A DNA stretch of 64,000 nt, from assembly GCF_039652435.2 (NCBI RefSeq), contig NZ_CP190246.1, forward strand, positions 1,054,001 to 1,118,000. The letters run 5' to 3'. The translations under genes and the position numbers were made by a program. Source of the stretch: Niabella insulamsoli. Its GTDB lineage: Bacteria; Bacteroidota; Bacteroidia; Chitinophagales; Chitinophagaceae. The notes under the pieces were generated by a model. It worked only from the letters and a program-made list of their open reading frames with translations. It did no database searches and had not been told where the DNA came from. Below, one piece after another: positions 17,152-25,488 of this stretch; position 1 is the stretch's first letter, and every line of letters begins with the position of its first letter.

Positions 17152-18525
17152 ATGAAGGTTCAAATTTCTATTTTAGGTATTCTGTTTTGTTTATTATCCT
17201 CGGCCCAGGTGCCCTTGCCTACGACGTCGCAGATGGGCTGGCAGGAAGCCGAAATAGGCGTGCTTGTTAGCTACGATCTGCATGTTGCCGATGGCCAAAA
17301 ATATAATCAGGCCCGTAACAGAATTACACCCATCGAAGATTATAATATTTTTTATCCGGAGGCTTTAGATACCGACCAATGGGTTAAAGCGGCCAAAGCG
17401 GGCGGCGCCACTTTTGCCGTGCTTACGGTAACACACGAAACGGGGTTTGCCTTATATCAGAGCGACGTAAATCCGTACTCTATGAAAATCTTGAAATGGA
17501 AAAATGGTAAAGGCGATATTGTAAGAGATTTTGTAAACTCTTGCAGGAAATACAACATTAAGCCCGGCTTATATTTAGGCATCCGGTGGAACGCATTTTT
17601 GGGCGTGCACGACTTTATTATAGAAGGTGATAGCCGGTTCGTAAAAAACAGGCAGCAGGCATACAAAAGAATGTGCGAAGGTATGGTGGAGGAAATCACT
17701 ACCCGCTACGGAGATCTGTTTATGGTTTGGTTTGATGGTGGCGCCTCTGATCCTAAAACTTATGGAGCAGATGTGATGCCGATTGTTGTTAGAAATCAGC
17801 CAGGGGCGCTATTTTATCACAATGCTCAAAGAGCAGATTTTCGTTGGGGCGGTTCGGAGTCGGGGACGGTTCCTTATCCTTGTTGGTCTACCTTTACGTT
17901 TCCTTCATTTGTTGATCCCGCGTATAGTAAAGAAAGCTATAAGGACAACTTCAAGTTGTTGAAACACGGCGATGTTGATGGAAAATATTATATGCCGGCC
18001 ATGTCGGATGCGCCGTTGCGCGGATTCAACGGCCGGCACGAATGGTTCTGGGAGCCTGATGATGTTTCCCATATATACCCTGTATCGAGCTTAGTAAATA
18101 TGTACCGCAATTCCGTCGGGCACAACTCCACGCTAATCATCGGACTTACGCCAAATCCTAAGGGACTTCTCGATCAGGCCGACGTAGATACCCTTTCAGC
18201 TTTCGGGCGGCAGATTAAAGCGCTTTTTGGAAATCCGGTCGCAGTTGTGAAGGACTCCAGGCAACGGGAAGTTAGTCTCCAAATACCCCGGGGCGCTTCC
18301 GTAAAGAATGTGATCATACAAGAAGGCCTGGCTGGTGGCCAGAAAATCAGAAAATTTGATTTACTGGGGTATAGAAAAGGAAAATGGGAACGGCTATTTT
18401 CAGGTAGCTCCATCGGCCATAAGCTGATTTGGGAACTTCCCAAAGAACATCGGCTAGAAAAAATAAAACTCCATATTACGGATGCTGTCGGAACCCCCGA
18501 TATCAGACAATTTGGGTTATATTAA
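17152..18525 (+). CDS. GH29-family enzyme (alpha-L-fucosidase-like), divergent
   Basis: A 457-residue secreted protein with a signal peptide ending SSAQ (about residue 19). I start at the ATG at 17152; a TTG three codons upstream is possible. The GH29 barrel is recognisable: AKAGGATFAVLTVTHETGF, YNIKPGLYLGIRWN, and MVWFDGGASD with the expected nucleophile Asp195. The usual KHHDGF signature of GH29 is replaced by THETGF, and the protein belongs to a divergent subgroup. The C-terminal 120 residues form a beta-sandwich. It hydrolyses alpha-L-fucosides or a related deoxysugar linkage by family membership; the specificity is uncertain. First gene of the AraC-controlled locus, 39 bases before the second GH29 gene. 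Confidence 0.85.
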   Translation: MKVQISILGILFCLLSSAQVPLPTTSQMGWQEAEIGVLVSYDLHVADGQKYNQARNRITPIEDYNIFYPEALDTDQWVKAAKAGGATFAVLTVTHETGFALYQSDVNPYSMKILKWKNGKGDIVRDFVNSCRKYNIKPGLYLGIRWNAFLGVHDFIIEGDSRFVKNRQQAYKRMCEGMVEEITTRYGDLFMVWFDGGASDPKTYGADVMPIVVRNQPGALFYHNAQRADFRWGGSESGTVPYPCWSTFTFPSFVDPAYSKESYKDNFKLLKHGDVDGKYYMPAMSDAPLRGFNGRHEWFWEPDDVSHIYPVSSLVNMYRNSVGHNSTLIIGLTPNPKGLLDQADVDTLSAFGRQIKALFGNPVAVVKDSRQREVSLQIPRGASVKNVIIQEGLAGGQKIRKFDLLGYRKGKWERLFSGSSIGHKLIWELPKEHRLEKIKLHITDAVGTPDIRQFGLY

Positions 18526-18564
18526 ACCAGCCGGGCATATTAAGCTTGCAAATTTCGGACGATC

Positions 18565-20340
18565 ATGAAAACATACTTACTGCTATCCTTTATATTGTTT
18601 TTTGCGGTTGCGCCTGCGAATGCACAATGGAGCGTGCTGGACAACGACCCCAGAATCCTTCAACCTGGTGGAATGTCTCCGGCCTGGAACGTTTTTACCC
18701 CGGAACAATGGAATGCCAGCAATTTTGCTACACCCGAAGATATGAAGTGGTTTACAGATGTCCGCTTCGGCATGTTTATCAGCTACGGCCTCAGCTCTTA
18801 TGTACAGGAAGATCTTAGCTGGCCGATTGTTTACAACAGGAAAGCGCCGGATCCGGGGCATGGAACCTACCCTGATAGCGCGTGGAAGGTTACCTGGCCT
18901 TCTTTGTGGAAGATGGAAAAATTCGATGCGAAAAAATGGGTAGCTATCGCTAAGTCGGCCGGCATGAAGTACATGGTAATAATTGTGAAACACCACGATG
19001 GTTTTCATATGTGGGATACCAAATTCTCAGACTTTAAAATTACAAATACGCCCTTTGGACGTGATTATTTAAAAGAATTGGCAGATGCCTGTCACGAGGC
19101 AAATATGCGATTAGGCATCTATTATTCACAGCGCGATTGGTATCATCCCGATTACGCACCCGTCGACACTACGAAGACGATAAGGCTTCCCCGGCAGCCA
19201 TTTTATGAAGCGAAGCCTGGCCAAACGGCCGAACCAGGGCCAACTCATCAAAAATATATCCAGTATCAATACAACGTCATAAAGGAACTGCTTACAAATT
19301 ATGGGAAGATTGATCTGTTCTGGTTTGACGCCGCCTGGAGCGGTGGCATGTATCCACCCCAAATGTGGGATGCAGAAAACCTAACGCGCATGATGCGTAA
19401 ATTGCAACCTCATATTATCATCAATAATAGGACCGGGCTTCCCGGAGACTTTGATACGCCCGAGCAAACTATCGGCATGTATCAAAAAAGGCCCTGGGAA
19501 AGTTGCATGACGATCAATGGCCGCTGGGCTTATAATCCGAAATATCCCAATAAGTCTGTTAAAACTTTGATTTCAGAAATCCTTCGGGCAGCTTCGGGCA
19601 ATGGCAACGTGCTACTCAGTTGGGGCGCTAATTTCGATGGCGCGTTCAACCAACCTCAAAAAGATACACTGTTAGCCATAGGAGCATGGCTTCGGCAGTA
19701 TGGAAAATATTATTACGGAACCAAAGGTGGCCCGTGGATGCCGCGCCGGGATTTTGGTGCGGTTTATAAAGGTAGAGAAGTGTATTTGTATGTATTTAAT
19801 TGGAAAGAGGCGACGTTAAAACTTAAAGCTTTAAAGCATAACGCAGTCGAAAAGGCCGAATTTGTAAATGTCTCAGAAAGCTTGAATTGGTTTACGGAAA
19901 AGGACTCGCTTCGCTTTGAGCAGCCTGCACTGCCCGACAGTATCGTAACCATCCTGAAACTCACTATGGAAAAACCAATCGAAGAAAATGATATCATGAC
20001 AGGCTCGTCCAATTTATTTGACAACCCTGCTTATGGTGAGAAATTCACCATCAAAACGGTGAAAAAATCAGCTTGGGATGATGGCGCGGCGGTAGTTGAC
20101 CTGGGAGAAGAAAAAGCGGTGACTATTCTAAATATCTCAGGACTGGAAGAAAATGCGCGGGTAGATGTTTCGGCCGACAGCCAAAATTGGGATAAGGTCG
20201 GATTGGTGCGGCTTAAAAGGGGTGTCCTTTTAGTGACAACAACAATAGCCGGCGCCCAGGTGCCCGGAAAGCAAGTGAGATATATCAGGCTTACAGGGAA
20301 AAATCCTCAGGATTTTCGAATAGAAGTTTTTGCCCAATAG
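18565..20340 (+). CDS. Secreted alpha-L-fucosidase, GH29
   Basis: A 591-residue protein with signal peptide 1-20 (ANAQ). Canonical GH29 motifs are present: VRFGMFISYGLSS, VKHHDGFHMW (141-150), LGIYYSQRDW and the nucleophile Asp255 in LFWFDAAWSGG. WGANFDGAFNQ follows at the end of the barrel. A C-terminal beta-sandwich (about 500-591) resembles discoidin-like domains (VRYIRLTGKNPQDFRIEVF). It removes terminal alpha-L-fucose from plant glycans such as xyloglucan, arabinogalactan or RG-II by retaining hydrolysis. It follows the divergent GH29 by 39 bases, so the pair is probably co-transcribed. Confidence 0.93.
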   Translation: MKTYLLLSFILFFAVAPANAQWSVLDNDPRILQPGGMSPAWNVFTPEQWNASNFATPEDMKWFTDVRFGMFISYGLSSYVQEDLSWPIVYNRKAPDPGHGTYPDSAWKVTWPSLWKMEKFDAKKWVAIAKSAGMKYMVIIVKHHDGFHMWDTKFSDFKITNTPFGRDYLKELADACHEANMRLGIYYSQRDWYHPDYAPVDTTKTIRLPRQPFYEAKPGQTAEPGPTHQKYIQYQYNVIKELLTNYGKIDLFWFDAAWSGGMYPPQMWDAENLTRMMRKLQPHIIINNRTGLPGDFDTPEQTIGMYQKRPWESCMTINGRWAYNPKYPNKSVKTLISEILRAASGNGNVLLSWGANFDGAFNQPQKDTLLAIGAWLRQYGKYYYGTKGGPWMPRRDFGAVYKGREVYLYVFNWKEATLKLKALKHNAVEKAEFVNVSESLNWFTEKDSLRFEQPALPDSIVTILKLTMEKPIEENDIMTGSSNLFDNPAYGEKFTIKTVKKSAWDDGAAVVDLGEEKAVTILNISGLEENARVDVSADSQNWDKVGLVRLKRGVLLVTTTIAGAQVPGKQVRYIRLTGKNPQDFRIEVFAQ

Positions 20341-20720
20341 GCTCAACAAAATATTACGCTTGGCATTCGATCGAAACTGAAATTGTTTGTGATATAATAC
20401 TTCCATCGTCATTTTAGTTTTTCTGATAAATGATAAGATAGTGCAATAAATACCCCAGATGCTCTATGTTCCTCCGTTGGTTTTAATAATAACTTCGAAT
20501 AGGCTTTGCACAGGTTATTTTAACGCTTTAACATATGATATCGGTGGGATGTTTGTGCTATGCTATCTACAATTGCTTGCTTTTTATGCTATAGCTCGGT
20601 AGAGCAACCGTCGACTAATTACCATATACCTTAAAGGATCATGGCGTGGATGAAGTATCATTTTTAAAAAATTCACCCGCGTGATTTAAACCAACTAATA
20701 TCGAAATTAAAATTAAGTTT
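20341..20720. other. Regulatory gap upstream of susC
   Basis: The 380-base gap contains the second copy of the bipartite element (20428-20500) and no gene. Its size and content suggest that the SusCD-GH95 segment has its own promoter, under the same regulator as the GH29 pair. Confidence 0.55.
20428..20500 (+). promoter_or_regulatory. Bipartite candidate operator, copy B
   Basis: Identical to copy A over 24 bases (20428-20451), then CAGAT (20456-20460), TCTAT (20463-20467) and TTCGAAT (20494-20500) at the same offsets. It lies about 220 bases before the susC start codon, a position similar to copy A. Confidence 0.7.
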
Positions 20721-23700
20721 ATGAAGAAAATTAAACTGCTCAGACCCGTCTGGCTACTGCTTTTCAACCTTCTTTTTTCAATGGCCGCAACCGATTTATG
20801 CGCCCAAAGTATTGAAGGGCGTGTGGTTGAAGAGGGTCAGCGCCCGGTATCCGCAGCTACTGTTCTGAACACCAATAATGGGTTGACAACAGCGGCCGAC
20901 GATGCAGGCGATTTTAAAATTCAGGGAGTAATAGGCGATCTTTTAAGAGTTTCGGCGGTAGGATTTTCACCTCAAACCTTTAAAGTTGAAAAACTGACTG
21001 CTAACACCATAGTGCTTACCAGTTTGGTTAGCGATTTGGACAACGTAGTCGTAGTGGGTTATGGAACCCAAAAGAGAATAAATCTTACCGGCGCTGTGGG
21101 AAGCGTCTCTGGTGCGGAACTTACCAAACGTCCGGCTCCCAACGCAACCAATTTGCTGCAAGGCCGTGTGGCGGGATTGGATATTCGTCAGAATACAGGC
21201 CAGCCCGGCCTGGGAACTACAGAAGTTTTATTGCGTGGGCAGGGAACTTTCACGGGTTCATCCGGGCCGTTGATTTTGGTTGATGGAGTAGCGGTCAACT
21301 CGCTCAATTATTTGTCGCCGGAAGATATCGAAGATGTCACGGTTCTAAAAGATGCGGCGTCGGCGGCGATATACGGTTCGCGCGCAGCTAACGGTGTTAT
21401 TTTGGTTACTACCAAATCCGGAAAAAAAGGACAATCTACCTTTGAGTACAGCGGCGGTTTTGGTACCAGCAAAGCGACGGTATTGCCTGATTTAATTTAT
21501 GATTCACCAACTTATATGCGTTTGTTCAATGAAGCGCGCGCGCGCAGCGGGATGGGTGCTATCTACACGCAGGATCAGATCGATGCCTACGCCAGCTCAA
21601 CCGATAGGCTACAATATCCCAACTTTAACTGGCTTGACTTCGCCTTTAAAAATGGGGCCATCATTAACCAGCATCTTGGTTTTTCAGGAGGAAATGATAA
21701 AACAACTTTCAACCTGTCGTTTAACTATTTAAAGCAAGATGGTATATTGGCGAAGAACGATTACCGCCGCTACAACGTTCTGGCTTCGTTCAATACTCAG
21801 ATCAATAAAAAGCTAAGTGTTGGGTCCAACGTGAACATGACTTTTGAGGATATCGTGCAACCCTGGCTGTCTAACGACGATTTGATTTTGCTCATATACC
21901 ACGGCGGCCCGACCTATGGAGCCTATTTGCCCGATGGCAGCGGACGGTTAGCCACGGCCGCCTATCGCTCTGAAGTAGGCCAAAGAAGTTATACCGCGGT
22001 GATGAACAATAGCGGGCAATTCTATAAAAATTACACGGTGAATGCCCAGGCTTTCGCTAATCTTGAAATTATTAAAAACTTAAACTGGACAACTAAAGGG
22101 GCCGTCTACTTTCAAAATAATGAGTATCGGAACCGCCAGCACGAAGTGTCTCAGTATCTCTACCAACCGGATGTAAACGGCGTTCATGAATACGTGAATA
22201 ACTCCGGAACTAACTTTTTGGGATTGCGGCAACAGCTATCACAATCGGTGACCAAAACGCTTTACAGCACATTAACATATGCTGCTCGATTGGGTGAAGC
22301 GCACGACCTAAAATTGCTGGCTGGCTACGAACAAATCAATAATCGCAGCCCTTATCTGTATGGAATGCGAACCGGCTTTCCCAATAGTACTTTGTCAGAA
22401 ATCAATGCCGGATCACCGGTCAACCAAGTGACAAATGGGAATACGCAGGAGTGGGCGCTACAATCCTATTTTGGCAGGGTTAATTATGATTATAAAGACC
22501 GATACCTGGTGGAAGGGAATTTTCGCTACGACGGATCTTCGCGGATAGCGCCCGAAAACAGATGGAACGCTTATAGCGGTGTATCTGCAGGTTGGCGGTT
22601 GTCGAAGGAAAACTGGCTTGCGACTGCGCTTCCATTGTTTTCGGAATTTAAACTGAGGGCTTCTTTGGGTACGCTCGGTAATCAGGAGATTGGGAACAAT
22701 TATGCATTCCAGGACATCTTATCTACTTCGACTTATCCTTTTGATGATGTATTAGCTACCGGCGCCGTGAAAACCCGATTGGTAGATCCCGCGCTAGGCT
22801 GGGAAGATACCAAGATTACGGACCTCGGTGTTGATATAAACGTAAAGAACGGTTTGCTTACCGCGGCGATAGATTGGTACAACAAAAAAACAACAGGCAT
22901 TATCACGCAACGCTTGGACGTTCCGGCAAGTATAGGTCTTTCAGCGCCTATCAGTAATATCGGATCGATGGAAAATAAAGGATGGGAGTTCGATTTAGGG
23001 CATCATCATAAAATTGGCGCTTTTGATTACTCTCTATTTTTCAGGTTGGCCACCTATAAAAATAAAGTAACGAACGTTTTGGCCCGCGCCATTTCTACTA
23101 TGGGAGGCAGTGCCGGCGGCCCTAATTTGCTCACAGACGTGGGGCTTCCTTTCCAGTCGTTTTACATATATGAGTGGGCGGGAATCTTCCAAAATCAGGC
23201 AGAGATCGACGGTTGGGCAAAGCAACCCAGTTCGGGGACACTAAAGCCGGGGGACATTAAAATAGTTGATAAAGACGGTGACGGCACGGTAGGCCCCGAA
23301 GATAGAGCCACTTACAATCCATTTCCGAAGTTTACCTATTCTTTTGGTCTGAACACTTCCTGGAAGGGAATTACCTTCACCGCTTTTTTCCAGGGAGTAG
23401 AGCGTCAATACATGTTTCTTAAAGGTTGGGGTGTAGACCCATTTTTGCAAAATGCACCACCACCTTCGAAGTTTCTGAATGCGTGGACGCCGACTAATCC
23501 AAGCAACACGGTGCCTGCTGTGTATTTCGGATGGACTTATCCGGGCGTTGCAGGTTATCCCAGTACCTACTACCTAAACGATTTGAGCTATCTGCGTTTA
23601 AAAAATATTTATTTGGGCTATGAAATTCCCGACAAACTCCTGCAAAAAATTCACGCTAAAGGCCTGACTGTTTATTTATCGGGAGATAATTTGCTCACGT

Positions 23701-23807
23701 TTACCAAGTTTGAAGGTGCAGACCCGGAAAGAAGAACCGATCAAACGAGATATGCAACTTTTCCGCAAACCAAAATTGTAACAGTTGGCTTAAACATCAA
23801 ATTTTAA
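20721..23807 (+). CDS. SusC/RagA-family TonB-linked outer-membrane transporter
   Basis: A 1028-residue receptor with a signal peptide (about 1-29, ending CAQS). It has an N-terminal carboxypeptidase-regulatory-like domain (30-110), then the SusC signature VVVVGYGTQKRINLTGAV and the plug (about 115-230, with LIL-VDGVAVNSLNYL and AAIYGSRAANGVI). The 22-strand barrel ends with TVGLNIKF, a typical aromatic C-terminus. It imports oligosaccharides with the adjacent SusD as lid and TonB for energy. The fucosidases around it suggest fucosylated oligosaccharides. Confidence 0.96.
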   Translation: MKKIKLLRPVWLLLFNLLFSMAATDLCAQSIEGRVVEEGQRPVSAATVLNTNNGLTTAADDAGDFKIQGVIGDLLRVSAVGFSPQTFKVEKLTANTIVLTSLVSDLDNVVVVGYGTQKRINLTGAVGSVSGAELTKRPAPNATNLLQGRVAGLDIRQNTGQPGLGTTEVLLRGQGTFTGSSGPLILVDGVAVNSLNYLSPEDIEDVTVLKDAASAAIYGSRAANGVILVTTKSGKKGQSTFEYSGGFGTSKATVLPDLIYDSPTYMRLFNEARARSGMGAIYTQDQIDAYASSTDRLQYPNFNWLDFAFKNGAIINQHLGFSGGNDKTTFNLSFNYLKQDGILAKNDYRRYNVLASFNTQINKKLSVGSNVNMTFEDIVQPWLSNDDLILLIYHGGPTYGAYLPDGSGRLATAAYRSEVGQRSYTAVMNNSGQFYKNYTVNAQAFANLEIIKNLNWTTKGAVYFQNNEYRNRQHEVSQYLYQPDVNGVHEYVNNSGTNFLGLRQQLSQSVTKTLYSTLTYAARLGEAHDLKLLAGYEQINNRSPYLYGMRTGFPNSTLSEINAGSPVNQVTNGNTQEWALQSYFGRVNYDYKDRYLVEGNFRYDGSSRIAPENRWNAYSGVSAGWRLSKENWLATALPLFSEFKLRASLGTLGNQEIGNNYAFQDILSTSTYPFDDVLATGAVKTRLVDPALGWEDTKITDLGVDINVKNGLLTAAIDWYNKKTTGIITQRLDVPASIGLSAPISNIGSMENKGWEFDLGHHHKIGAFDYSLFFRLATYKNKVTNVLARAISTMGGSAGGPNLLTDVGLPFQSFYIYEWAGIFQNQAEIDGWAKQPSSGTLKPGDIKIVDKDGDGTVGPEDRATYNPFPKFTYSFGLNTSWKGITFTAFFQGVERQYMFLKGWGVDPFLQNAPPPSKFLNAWTPTNPSNTVPAVYFGWTYPGVAGYPSTYYLNDLSYLRLKNIYLGYEIPDKLLQKIHAKGLTVYLSGDNLLTFTKFEGADPERRTDQTRYATFPQTKIVTVGLNIKF

Positions 23808-23887
23808 AGAGTGGGCGGTTGCATTTCGCAGCAAGCTTTAAACTTGAATCGTTCGTTCGAACATGTATTTAATTAAAACCAATAGTC

Positions 23888-25411
23888 ATGAAACACGTAC
23901 TCATAAAAAATATAATATGGACTATCTCGCTTATATCTTGTTTTTCCTGTAAAAAATTCCTTGATAAAAATCCGGGTGATGTTATTTCGAGCGGTAACTT
24001 CTGGAAAAACGAAGATGACGCACGTATGGGACTGACCGGTGTTTACTCGAGGTTAAACAGCGTCAGTTATTACAACTATACCAAAGTTTTCCTGGAAGGC
24101 TACTCTGACAACGCATACACTTTTTTAATTCAGTCCTTTTTGGATATGACCAAGGGTACGGTAAATGCGACTAATGTTCCGGGTGGTTTTTTCAGCGGCC
24201 CATACAGTGGCATTGCGGCGTGTAATTATTTCATGGCTAATATCGACAAAGTAGAAGCAGCCGAATCACTAAAAAATCAATTCAAAGGCGAAGTGCGATT
24301 CCTTAGGGCGATGTATTATTTCGATCTGGTTCAGGCATTTGGTGGCGTACCGCTTTATAAGCAGGAACCTGCCACAGTCGAGGAAGCGAAAATTGCAGCC
24401 AGTTCAAGTGATGAAGTTTTAGCTTTTGTTCATGAAGACTTGGATTTTGCTATTTCCAACCTGCCGGACACCCGGTATTTTGGCCACGCCGTTCGTGGCG
24501 CTGCACAGGCATTAAAGGGGAAAGTATTATTGTTTCAAAAAAGGTGGCCCGAAGCGGCAACTTTGCTAAAGCAAATTATAGACGGGGGTGTGTTTGATAT
24601 AGCGCCCAGCTATTCCGGACTTTTTTTAACGGCAACACAACAAAAGAATCCTGAAATCATGTTTGCTACTTCTTATCTCGCGCCCAATCGTACGCACAGC
24701 GCTTCAGGAGAAGGTTTGGAAACCGAAGTGGGTTGGTATGGAGCGGTGGGCGTTTATCAACCCATGGCTGATGAATATGAATGCATAGATGGTAAACCAA
24801 TAACTTCTTCACCGCTTTATAATCCGGCCAAGCCCTTTGAAAATAGGGATCCGCGCATGGATATTACCTTGAAGCTGCCCGATGAAGATTATGTTTTTTC
24901 CGACGGAAGTGTGTTTGAATATCCTCTTCAGGAAACGCCATTTATGATGCAGAAATATTTAGACATGACGCATTTTCCTTTTTCGAGAGACATTTCTTCT
25001 GTTAAAACAGATGTTAATATTATCCATATTAGGTATGCTGATGTTTTATTAATGTATGCCGAAGCTAAAAATGAAGCTTCAGGGCCAGACGCTTCGGTTT
25101 ATAGCGCCATCAACAAAGTGAGGGGGAGAGCAGAAGTGGCGTTGCCACCTGTGGATCAGGTATTATATAATAGCCAGGCCGCGTTGCGCGAATATATTCG
25201 CCATGAAAGACGAGTGGAGTTTTGCTGCGAAGGGCTCCGATATTTTGATTTGAAGCGATGGGGCATTATGGATGAAATGTTGAAAAAAGTTGAAAATCCG
25301 GCTCCCTATACTCCATTGAATCTTGCTTTCGGAGAGAAAAATAATGTGTTGCCGTTCCCGCAAAGTGAAATTGATAAGAACCCTGCGCTTCAGCAGAACG
25401 CGGGGTATTAA
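23888..25411 (+). CDS. SusD/RagB-family glycan-binding lipoprotein
   Basis: A 507-residue outer-surface lipoprotein with a lipobox SCFSC (Cys21) followed by KKFLDKNPG. The SusD N-terminal region has SSGNFWKNEDDARMGLTGVY, and the TPR-like core includes GEVRFLRAMYYFDLVQAFGGVPLY (in part). The RagB C-terminal domain has IRHERRVEFCCEGLRYFDLKRW. It is 80 bases after susC, and together they form the importer lid and binding complex. A TTCGAAC-like site lies 33 bases before the start. Confidence 0.95.
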   Translation: MKHVLIKNIIWTISLISCFSCKKFLDKNPGDVISSGNFWKNEDDARMGLTGVYSRLNSVSYYNYTKVFLEGYSDNAYTFLIQSFLDMTKGTVNATNVPGGFFSGPYSGIAACNYFMANIDKVEAAESLKNQFKGEVRFLRAMYYFDLVQAFGGVPLYKQEPATVEEAKIAASSSDEVLAFVHEDLDFAISNLPDTRYFGHAVRGAAQALKGKVLLFQKRWPEAATLLKQIIDGGVFDIAPSYSGLFLTATQQKNPEIMFATSYLAPNRTHSASGEGLETEVGWYGAVGVYQPMADEYECIDGKPITSSPLYNPAKPFENRDPRMDITLKLPDEDYVFSDGSVFEYPLQETPFMMQKYLDMTHFPFSRDISSVKTDVNIIHIRYADVLLMYAEAKNEASGPDASVYSAINKVRGRAEVALPPVDQVLYNSQAALREYIRHERRVEFCCEGLRYFDLKRWGIMDEMLKKVENPAPYTPLNLAFGEKNNVLPFPQSEIDKNPALQQNAGY

Positions 25412-25488
25412 AAAGAATAAGTTCCTCTTCGATTGGAGGTAGCCCCGTTCGTTATTTCGAACTAAAAATTATAAAAGAGGTAGCGTAA

